Source of the DNA: Fimbriimonadaceae bacterium
Lineage (GTDB): Bacteria > Armatimonadota > Fimbriimonadia > Fimbriimonadales > Fimbriimonadaceae
DNA length: 8,081 nucleotides
Direction: 5' to 3'
NCBI GenBank assembly: GCA_947447315.1
Contig: CANFJD010000120.1
Span: 1-8,081 of the forward strand
Shown here: piece after piece, positions 1 through 5,200 of the stretch
Numbering within the stretch: position 1 is the first letter of the stretch
Layout: each line of letters opens with the position of its first letter
Translations under genes and position numbers: made by a program
Notes under the pieces: generated by a model
The model's database searches: none
What the model saw: the letters and a program-made list of their open reading frames with translations, nothing else
Told to the model about the DNA's origin: nothing

Positions 1-44
1 CCGATAGCAAGGGCGGTAACAGCCAATTCTCTAATTTTCAACAT
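1..44 (-). CDS. 5' end of an exported or membrane protein (partial)
   Basis: Only the first 14 codons plus two bases are present; the gene runs off the left edge. The minus strand reads ATG at 44-42 and then encodes MLKIRELAVTALAIG. This is a short positively charged start followed by a hydrophobic stretch, as in a signal peptide or a first membrane helix. A clear Shine-Dalgarno sequence (AGAAGGA, minus strand, positions 52-58) lies about 7 bases upstream, which supports a real start. The gene is divergent from the metallophosphoesterase at 96, and the two share a gap of about 50 bp. Function cannot be judged from so little sequence. Confidence 0.55.
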   Translation of the reverse strand, partial: MLKIRELAVTALAI

Positions 45-51
45 GCGAGAT

Positions 52-58
52 TCCTTCT
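52..58 (-). promoter_or_regulatory. Shine-Dalgarno for the left-edge partial gene
   Basis: The minus strand reads AGAAGGA here, about 7 bases before the ATG at 44. It is one of the best ribosome binding sites in the window and is the main support for calling a gene at the left edge. Confidence 0.5.
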
Positions 59-95
59 GGATGCAACAGTAACCTACCAACGGAATGTTAAGAAA

Positions 96-989
96 ATGTT
101 AAACTCAGGTTCGCGGGGGTCATTTGCGGGGTATCACCAACGGGTGCGAACCCGAGATTTGGGATTGTTGCTCGGGGTAGCTGGCGTGGGAGCCGGTGCC
201 CTCATGTATGCCCACGGGTACCGATTTGGCCGCCGTCAATTGACGTTGGATCGGGTCAGGTTGAATCTGCCATTGTGGCCCATGGATCGAGATGGATTCA
301 GAATTGCGGTCCTCGCTGATTTTCACGTAAAGGATGCCGAATCGGCCGACTTTGCGCTCCGGGCGATTGCCATGGCGATGGATGAAAATCCGGATGTCGT
401 CGTATTACCTGGCGATTTAGTGCAGTCATGGAATCCTTCGATTCCTCGGTTGATCGGAGATGTGTTGCTTCCGCTTCGTGAGATGGGTGGCAGCGTGGTG
501 GCAGTTCCTGGCAACCACGATTACAAGTACGGACCCGCCGATCCTCTCGAAGCGATTTGCGAGGTAGCTGGAATCACTCTGTTGCGCAACCAATCGTGGC
601 GGCACAAGGGCATTCGGTGGGTTGGGGTGGATAGTTACTGCGCGGGGGTGAGTGATGGGCACCTCGCCATGGCGGCCAGTCCCGACGACGATCCGACGGA
701 GCCGACGATCGTCCTTTGGCACGAACCCGACACCGTCGACATCCTGCCTGCCGGCGCCGCTCTGCAAATCAGCGGTCATTCCCACGGCGGTCAATTCATC
801 CTGCCCGGAGGTATCACGCCAAAACGAACCTACATGGGGCGGAAATACTACTCCGGTTTTTATCCGGACGCTCCCACTCCCCTTTACGTAAGTCGAGGGA
901 TCGGAACCACATTCCTACCGAGCCGGTTCCAGTGCCCGCCGGAAGTGAGCTTACTCACCTTGTTTCACTCCCCGTCGGCCGACGCATAG
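96..989 (+). CDS. Metallophosphoesterase, YkuE/YaeI-like, membrane-anchored or exported
   Basis: This is a calcineurin-like metallophosphoesterase of 297 aa. The five metal and phosphate motifs are all present in order: D75-x-H77 (LADFH), G106-D107, the G139-N-H-D142 box, H209 (LWHEPD) and G227-H-S-H230 followed by GGQ. The C-terminal YVSRGIGTTFLPSRFQCPPE stretch (264-283) is typical of the YkuE/YaeI branch, which contains phosphodiesterases and, in YaeI/LpxG relatives, lipid pyrophosphatases. The substrate here is unknown. Residues about 22-40 form a Gly/Ala-rich hydrophobic segment after basic residues, so the catalytic domain should lie outside the cytoplasmic membrane. The preceding TRD is a degenerate twin-arginine motif; B. 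subtilis YkuE is a Tat substrate. The ATG at 96 lacks a convincing Shine-Dalgarno sequence, so a start slightly further in is possible. The gene ends 7 bp before the convergent HD gene, and I see no terminator hairpin between them. Confidence 0.9.
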   Translation: MLNSGSRGSFAGYHQRVRTRDLGLLLGVAGVGAGALMYAHGYRFGRRQLTLDRVRLNLPLWPMDRDGFRIAVLADFHVKDAESADFALRAIAMAMDENPDVVVLPGDLVQSWNPSIPRLIGDVLLPLREMGGSVVAVPGNHDYKYGPADPLEAICEVAGITLLRNQSWRHKGIRWVGVDSYCAGVSDGHLAMAASPDDDPTEPTIVLWHEPDTVDILPAGAALQISGHSHGGQFILPGGITPKRTYMGRKYYSGFYPDAPTPLYVSRGIGTTFLPSRFQCPPEVSLLTLFHSPSADA

Positions 990-996
990 GCAGAAA

Positions 997-1704
997 TCAG
1001 TTTCCTTCAAGGTGAATGCCATTGACCACGAGTCCAAATCGCACGCCCAATCGTGCGGCGGATAAGCGGCACATCACCATCCGAGAGAGGAAGATCTCGA
1101 AGTACTCCATCATGGTTGCTTGGGTGGTGTCCACATCCAGTTCCAACGTGATGCTTCCTTGACTGGCGTCTACGCGAAGATGGTTACTCTTGACCGCCGA
1201 ATTCACTCGGTCATGAATGTCGTAGCTCTCAACGAACGGATTCTGAACTCGGCGAAAATTAACATCACTTTTGTCGGCAATGATCAATGCCGCAGAGATT
1301 CCCGAAATCGGCGTTCCGCTAATCTCCTCGTGATTACCGATGGCACCGATAATGGGAGCTATCTCAGTCGGATCCATCTCCATCTCATTCAGCAATGTGA
1401 AGGCGAGATTGGCCCCGGTGAGAGGGTGGTAGGTGCGACTGATGCAGTTGCCAATATCGTGAAGAAACGCAGCTATTCGAGCGAGCTCAATCTCGCGGGG
1501 ACTGAAGCTGAGCGCGGTCAATATTTCACCGGTCATTCGCTGCACTTCGCCGACGTGGCGGCGCCCGTGTTCGGTGTAACCCATTGCGGCCATCACTTCA
1601 TTCGCTCCATCGACAAGAGCAAGAACTTTGGGGTGCTCGGACACGGATTCAAACGTGACTTGGCTTTTGGTCGACGCGGTGAGGCGCGGGGAAGCTTGGC
1701 TCAT
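997..1704 (-). CDS. HD-domain metal-dependent phosphohydrolase
   Basis: This is a 235-aa HD-superfamily protein. Candidate metal ligands are visible: H46 and H50 (EHGRRH), H82-D83 in FLHDIGN, H93, H125 in GNHEE, and D144/D147 in ADKSDV. HD domains hydrolyse phosphomonoesters or phosphodiesters, often of nucleotides or signalling nucleotides, but the substrate cannot be read from the sequence. There is no RelA synthetase domain, and the HD-GYP pattern is absent. The last 70 or so residues (about 165-235) form a separate small domain with alternating beta-strand and helix character, seen in other bacterial proteins of this subfamily. The ATG start overlaps the stop of the upstream gene as ATGA (1701-1704) and has no Shine-Dalgarno sequence of its own, so translation is probably coupled. 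It is the last gene of the tmk operon. The protein is presumably cytoplasmic. Confidence 0.87.
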   Translation of the reverse strand: MSQASPRLTASTKSQVTFESVSEHPKVLALVDGANEVMAAMGYTEHGRRHVGEVQRMTGEILTALSFSPREIELARIAAFLHDIGNCISRTYHPLTGANLAFTLLNEMEMDPTEIAPIIGAIGNHEEISGTPISGISAALIIADKSDVNFRRVQNPFVESYDIHDRVNSAVKSNHLRVDASQGSITLELDVDTTQATMMEYFEIFLSRMVMCRLSAARLGVRFGLVVNGIHLEGN

Positions 1705-2810
1705 GGTCGCGAACTGGGTGGAGGAGTGACGGAACCACCAGAGGAAATCGGACCGGTGCCTCTTTTTGGGGCCACGGGCGGAGGATTGAGCATCGCTTCA
1801 ATGGCCGCCTCCAACTCCGTCACAAATTTCGGAGCCGTGCCTGAGGAGATACCAAGCCACTGGTATTTGACTCGCCCATCTTTGCCTACCAATACGGCGT
1901 ACGGAGAGCCGGGCGGATTGATCGCGCGCAGGAACTTACCGTCGGGGTTCTGGCTCCAACCCGGCTCCGATTTTCCGTCCGCTAGTTTCAATACGGGGAC
2001 AGTTTGACGGTTCACCTTGTCGAGTGCCTGAACTAGGATTTTGCCCGAAGCGGTCTTTGGGTCTGCGAATATCAGCAATACCCCGGATGCTTTGATCAAG
2101 GCATCGACGTCAGTCGATTTGCCGTTAGTGACCCAGACGCCGAGGCTCACTTTAGCCCCAATGTCAGCCGGATAGCCATAGTCTGAGACCGAAACCGGGG
2201 TGTAGCCGTTGGGAACGGGCAAGGAAAATTGCGCCAGATCATCCGCGATCGGTTGCCAATTCTTGACGGCGTAATCGAAAGTGATTGAACCCATCTGGCT
2301 CACTTGGGTTTGTCGGATTTTGATGAGTTCACCACTCGGGAGAAACTCGGCCCGAACCTCACCAGAGTCAGACTTGGTGCTTACCACCGAGTTTGCGCCG
2401 AGCTTGGTAAAAGCTAATTTGTCACGCGCAGGAAACCAATTACGAGAAGATTTCGACAGATAAAATCCGGGGAAAAAACTGGAAAGGGAGTCGGTCAGGC
2501 GGGAAGGTTGGATGCGTGCCGGCCATTCTGTCGGATACTCATCATAAATTCGTTCTGTGCGATCGATATCCACCCGTCCCCGCTCGGTGAGCGAGAGTGC
2601 AAACCCCCCCGCCGGAAAGACCGTTTCGATGCGAACCCGGCCCGATTGACCGTGCCAAAACGTGCTGTGATAGACCGTGCGCATCTGCGGTGAACTGGTA
2701 GTTACTTCCACTTTAAAAGCTGGTGTCTTCCGGACCAACGCATCGTAACGGCTCAGCGTAAGGGTTGCGTCATCTGGCGCCAGGATCATGAGAATGGTAG
2801 TTAACGGCAC
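1701..2810 (-). CDS. LolA-like domain fused to a cysteine-free thioredoxin-like domain
   Basis: This is a protein of about 369 aa and I do not recognise a named gene. Residues about 15-205 are rich in beta-strand patterns like the LolA/LppX or DUF2092 fold, found in periplasmic lipid-binding or lipoprotein-carrier proteins. Residues about 220-345 follow a TlpA/AhpC thioredoxin-like pattern: a strand GVLLIFADP, a helix, then PPGSPYAVLVGKDGRV, which resembles the cis-proline and following strand. There is no CxxC; the expected site reads ADPKTASGK, and the whole protein has no cysteine, so it cannot be a thiol oxidoreductase. The last 25 or so residues are a Pro/Ser/Gly-rich tail. The N-terminus (PLTTILMILAPDDA) could be a very short signal peptide, so export is likely but unproven. 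Start choice: the Shine-Dalgarno GAGGGAG (2818-2824) is 7 bases from the GTG at 2810, but only about 1 base from the GTG at 2816, which would add two residues. The gene begins about 17 bp after the tmk stop and overlaps the HD gene. Confidence 0.75.
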   Translation of the reverse strand: MPLTTILMILAPDDATLTLSRYDALVRKTPAFKVEVTTSSPQMRTVYHSTFWHGQSGRVRIETVFPAGGFALSLTERGRVDIDRTERIYDEYPTEWPARIQPSRLTDSLSSFFPGFYLSKSSRNWFPARDKLAFTKLGANSVVSTKSDSGEVRAEFLPSGELIKIRQTQVSQMGSITFDYAVKNWQPIADDLAQFSLPVPNGYTPVSVSDYGYPADIGAKVSLGVWVTNGKSTDVDALIKASGVLLIFADPKTASGKILVQALDKVNRQTVPVLKLADGKSEPGWSQNPDGKFLRAINPPGSPYAVLVGKDGRVKYQWLGISSGTAPKFVTELEAAIEAMLNPPPVAPKRGTGPISSGGSVTPPPSSRP

Positions 2811-2817
2811 AGTCACT

Positions 2818-2824
2818 CTCCCTC
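2818..2824 (-). promoter_or_regulatory. Shine-Dalgarno that decides between two GTG starts
   Basis: The minus strand reads GAGGGAG between the tmk stop and the next gene. Spacing is about 7 bases to the GTG at 2810 and about 1 base to the GTG at 2816. The inner GTG is therefore favoured. Confidence 0.5.
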
Positions 2825-2827
2825 ATG

Positions 2828-3457
2828 CTACGCCCTAAGGCCAAGAAATGTGGTGATTTTGTCTTTAGCCGCCGAAAAAACAGCATTTGGATCCTGCTCC
2901 GCATCGACTATTTCGAATCGCGAAGGAAATCTTTCGGCCAAGACTCGATACCCGGCCGCGACGGCTCGATGAAAATCCAACGGCTCCCGGTCGAGCCGGT
3001 CGCCTTTTGTTTCCCGTGCCAAACCGATCTCGGCTTTCAAATCCAAAAGCAGCGTAAGGCCCGGGAGTAAACCACCGGTGGCAAACTGGTTGAGGCGATC
3101 AATCTCAACCGGATCAAGGCCGCGAGCGACGGACTGGTAAACCACGGTGCTATCCACGTATCGATCGCATAGGACTATCTTTCCGTCGGCTAACGCGGGC
3201 AGGATCACCGTCTTCACGTGGTGAGAGCGATCGGCAAGAAACAAAAACAGTTCGGTTTCAGCCGCAATATCACCCCCATTTAGCAGCAACCTTCGTACTT
3301 CTCGACCGAGGGCGGTTGCGCCTGGTTCTCGGGTTTGAACCACGTGGTGTCCTGCAGATTCCAGCCATGTCGCAAGTTTTGGAACCAGCGTTGATTTGCC
3401 CGCGCCTTCTGGCCCCTCTAGGGTGATAAAGCGGTGAGCGTTTAGGTGGCCCGACAT
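2828..3457 (-). CDS. tmk: Thymidylate kinase
   Basis: This is dTMP kinase, which phosphorylates dTMP to dTDP with ATP, an essential cytoplasmic step in dTTP supply. The length, 209 aa, is normal for the family. Visible motifs: the P-loop G15-PEGAGKST-23, the TREPG nucleotide-binding segment (42-46), the D98-R-Y-V-D-S box followed by VVYQ (canonical DRYxDSxxAYQ), and a LID region with ETKGDRLDRE (149-158). The LID carries basic residues and the P-loop has no arginine in the position used by type I enzymes, which fits a type II (E. coli-like) enzyme. The ATG at 3457 gives the usual short lead before FITLEGPEG, though no clear Shine-Dalgarno sequence precedes it. It is the first gene of a three-gene minus-strand operon and is divergent from csrA. 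In many bacteria tmk neighbours holB or yaaQ; here it does not. Confidence 0.96.
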   Translation of the reverse strand: MSGHLNAHRFITLEGPEGAGKSTLVPKLATWLESAGHHVVQTREPGATALGREVRRLLLNGGDIAAETELFLFLADRSHHVKTVILPALADGKIVLCDRYVDSTVVYQSVARGLDPVEIDRLNQFATGGLLPGLTLLLDLKAEIGLARETKGDRLDREPLDFHRAVAAGYRVLAERFPSRFEIVDAEQDPNAVFSAAKDKITTFLGLRA

Positions 3458-3500
3458 TTCGATAAGGCAGGTTACCGGAAGGGTTGTATACTCTTGCGAT

Positions 3501-3523
3501 TGAAGTGGCAGGAGTCACTTTCA
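3501..3523 (+). repeat. Imperfect hairpin with GGA in the loop
   Basis: TGAAGTG (3501-3507) pairs with CACTTTCA (3516-3523), with one bulged base. The 8-base loop GCAGGAGT contains AGGA. CsrA-family proteins bind GGA exposed in hairpin loops, and csrA starts 117 bases downstream, so autoregulation is conceivable. However, the hairpin would only be in the csrA transcript if transcription began upstream of it, whereas the best promoter lies downstream. It could equally be a DNA operator in the divergent tmk/csrA region, or chance. Confidence 0.3.
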
Positions 3524-3590
3524 GTAATAATACGGGCGGATCAACATTAGGGACGATGCGGATTGCTCTACCTAACATGGCCCAAATTAG

Positions 3591-3618
3591 TTGACTGTTT
3601 TCGCAACAGTTTTAGGAT
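3591..3618 (+). promoter_or_regulatory. Candidate sigma-70-type promoter for csrA
   Basis: TTGACT (3591-3596) matches the -35 consensus at five of six bases. TAGGAT (3613-3618) is a weaker -10 (four of six), with 16 bp spacing. Transcription would begin near 3625, giving a very short leader before csrA. The AGGA in the -10 could instead act as a Shine-Dalgarno for an ATG at 3628, so the two readings compete. Confidence 0.35.
3594..3610. repeat. Perfect inverted repeat inside the csrA promoter
   Basis: ACTGTT (3594-3599) and AACAGT (3605-3610) are perfect inverted copies around a 5-base centre TTCGC. The repeat overlaps the -35 element and fills the spacer of the candidate csrA promoter, the position expected of a repressor operator. 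It is followed by four Ts (3610-3613), so a weak terminator-like hairpin is the alternative reading, though a 6-bp AT-rich stem is poor for that. The binding protein is unknown. Confidence 0.4.
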
Positions 3619-3639
3619 CGACCAAGGATGGCGACAGGA

Positions 3640-3834
3640 ATGCTGGTACTAACCCGAAAGCTCGGACAGAGCATAAAGATTGGCGACGAGGTTGAAGTCG
3701 TGGTCCTGGAGGTTCGTGGCGAGCAAGTTCGCATCGGCATCCGTGCCCCCAAAACCGTCTCGGTTCACCGTAAAGAGGTTTACGATCAAATTCATCCCGA
3801 TGATGAAGATCATTCATCCGAGCCCGCGGGTTAG
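3640..3834 (+). CDS. csrA: Carbon storage regulator / translational regulator CsrA
   Basis: CsrA is a small homodimeric RNA-binding protein that binds GGA motifs in mRNA leaders and changes translation or stability, affecting carbon metabolism, motility and biofilm. The protein is 64 aa from the ATG at 3640 and starts MLVLTRKLGQSIKIGDEV, the family's usual N-terminus with the RNA-contacting L4/R6 region. The second RNA-binding patch is seen in IGIRAPKTVSVHRKEVY, including the conserved arginine of VHR. The tail (HPDDEDHSSEPAG) is acidic. An in-frame ATG at 3628 would add four residues (MATG), but the family consensus supports 3640. AAGGA at 3624-3628 is an off-distance Shine-Dalgarno (11 bases) for this start. 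The flagellar partner gene fliW is not adjacent. The gene heads a plus-strand cluster with a small membrane protein and ribF. Confidence 0.95.
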   Translation: MLVLTRKLGQSIKIGDEVEVVVLEVRGEQVRIGIRAPKTVSVHRKEVYDQIHPDDEDHSSEPAG

Positions 3835-3882
3835 CGAGGTCTTCCCATTTCCCGTCCAAAGTCATCGGAACTTTTCTGCTTA

Positions 3883-4272
3883 GTGGCAAGCGGAATGCTG
3901 TATCCCTTGTTGCTGGGTCCGTTACCGCGTAATCGGTATGAGTGGATCCTTTCGCTGGTGCCGATCCTGCTGGCGGCGCTTTTGGTTTCCACCACGGCCC
4001 GAGCTGCTGGAGCTACTTCCGGCGACAGTCGAGCCAAATGGGTGGGGTGTGTTTTGTATCCATTAGCCTTTGTCGTATTCATCGTAGCGGGGGTCTCAAT
4101 GGCCGTTCAGAATGAACTCGCCATGCAGATGTATTCCGGCCCCATCCAGATCTGGTTTGGATGGCGGAACCCGATCGTAATTGCCATGACCTTTACGTTT
4201 GGCGCGGCTCTCTTGGGCGTGGTTAACGCGGTTCGAGCAGTTCGAACCCGCCGTACCCAGGCGCGGCGGTAA
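3883..4272 (+). CDS. Small three-helix membrane protein, unknown function
   Basis: This is a protein of 129 aa (from the GTG at 3883) that I do not recognise. Three hydrophobic stretches suitable as transmembrane helices lie at about residues 21-37, 53-75 and 97-116. The C-terminus is strongly basic (RAVRTRRTQARR), which by the positive-inside rule suggests a cytoplasmic end. No enzymatic motif is visible. A start at the ATG at 3895 (MLYPLLLG) is an equally reasonable alternative; neither start has a well-placed Shine-Dalgarno sequence. It lies 48 bp after csrA and 10 bp before ribF on the same strand, so co-transcription is likely. The hydrophobic pattern is too well organised to be a shadow reading, and no better frame exists here on either strand. 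Confidence 0.7.
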   Translation: MASGMLYPLLLGPLPRNRYEWILSLVPILLAALLVSTTARAAGATSGDSRAKWVGCVLYPLAFVVFIVAGVSMAVQNELAMQMYSGPIQIWFGWRNPIVIAMTFTFGAALLGVVNAVRAVRTRRTQARR

Positions 4273-4282
4273 CCTTTCGCCA

Positions 4283-5200
4283 ATGTTGACGCACTTCGAT
4301 CGGGCTCGGCTCGCCTTTGAGTGGCCGAGTTCGGTGGTTTGCATCGGCACGTTCGATGGGATTCATCTCGGGCACCAAGAGGTCATCCGAACGGCGGTTG
4401 AACTAGCGCGATCCGCCGAGATCCCAGCCGTTGCGGTCACTTTTGATCGTCACCCCAGCGAAGTATTAGCGCCGGATTTTCGACCGGCGTACATTGCCTC
4501 CCTGGCATCTGACCTTGCCGAATTTTCCCGCTTAGGCGTAGCCGCAACGGTGGTTCTTCCGTTTGATCTGGGATTGAGCCGGATGTCGGCATCGGCGTTC
4601 CTGGAAGAAATCCTGGTTGGGCAACTTGCCGCAAGCCAGTTGGTGGTAGGTCACGATTTTGCCCTCGGACACGGTCGAGAAGGTACGGCGGATTGGCTGG
4701 CGAGCCGAATTCCGACCACGTGCCTGGAGCCATTTGAAATCGATGGGGAACGCGTAAGTTCACGACGCATCCGGGAGTTCATCCGTCAGGGTGATGTGGC
4801 GACGGCGAACCGGTGGCTGGGGCACCCCTTTGAAGTGGCTGGTGTGGTGTCTCACGGGCAGAAATTGGGGCGTACCCTTGGATTCCCGACCGTGAACATC
4901 GCCCGCTCATTCGATCAAGTGATGTTGGCTGATGGCGTCTACGCGGCCCGCGCCACCACTCGGTATGGGGAATTCAATGCCGCCCTCGCGGTTGGGATGC
5001 GGCCCGCGGTGGGTGGACAGTCGAGAACCATTGAGGCGTATTTGCTGGACTACCCGGGGGAATCGCTTTACGGCAGCGTTGTGCGACTGGATGTGAAGGA
5101 ATTCTTACGCCCCGAGCAAAACTTTGCCAGTCTGGATGACCTTATCACGCAGATGACTTTGGATGTAGACCGGGTCCGTCAGATGATGGGTTCCCAGTAG
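4283..5200 (+). CDS. ribF: Bifunctional riboflavin kinase / FAD synthetase
   Basis: RibF phosphorylates riboflavin to FMN and adenylylates FMN to FAD in the cytoplasm. The length, 305 aa, is typical. The N-terminal nucleotidyltransferase domain (about 1-180) shows IGTFDGIHLGH (21-31), TFDRHP (53-58), the VVGHDFALGHGREG segment (121-134) and VSSRRIR (158-164). The C-terminal kinase domain (about 180-305) shows HPFEVAG, HGQKLGRTLGFPTVN (191-205; PTVN replaces the usual PTAN box), LADGVYAA, the TIEAYLLDY segment with the catalytic-position Glu251, LYGSVVRL, and RPEQNFASLDDLITQM. GMRPAVGG has Ala242 where Thr is usual. The ATG at 4283 gives the family's normal N-terminus; a longer in-frame reading from 4199 lies inside the upstream gene and is unlikely. 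No FMN riboswitch is visible upstream. The stop overlaps the convergent unknown gene by 22 bp. Confidence 0.96.
   Translation: MLTHFDRARLAFEWPSSVVCIGTFDGIHLGHQEVIRTAVELARSAEIPAVAVTFDRHPSEVLAPDFRPAYIASLASDLAEFSRLGVAATVVLPFDLGLSRMSASAFLEEILVGQLAASQLVVGHDFALGHGREGTADWLASRIPTTCLEPFEIDGERVSSRRIREFIRQGDVATANRWLGHPFEVAGVVSHGQKLGRTLGFPTVNIARSFDQVMLADGVYAARATTRYGEFNAALAVGMRPAVGGQSRTIEAYLLDYPGESLYGSVVRLDVKEFLRPEQNFASLDDLITQMTLDVDRVRQMMGSQ

Noticed and set aside
1120..2007. A 295-codon open frame on the plus strand
   Set aside because: It lies antisense to two well-supported genes and crosses their junction. Its translation has no recognisable motif and no Shine-Dalgarno sequence, so it is a shadow frame.
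3270..3578. A 102-codon minus-strand frame overlapping tmk
   Set aside because: It is a different frame across the 5' end of tmk, with an Arg/Pro-rich composition typical of shadow frames. The tmk motifs fix the true frame.
3595..3609. LexA (SOS) box: CTGT...ACAG near csrA
   Set aside because: The spacing is 7 bases, not the 8 of the E. coli-type box, and the centre is not AT-alternating. It is kept only as a generic inverted repeat.
3594..3613. Rho-independent terminator
   Set aside because: The stem is only 6 bp and not GC-rich, the T run is four bases, and no plus-strand gene ends just upstream.
4199..4282. Longer N-terminus for ribF
   Set aside because: It would lie inside the small membrane protein gene, and the added residues do not fit the RibF family, whose normal start matches 4283.
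4273..4282. FMN riboswitch upstream of ribF
   Set aside because: The gap to the upstream gene is only 10 bp, so there is no room for the aptamer, and no RFN-element sequence is visible further upstream.
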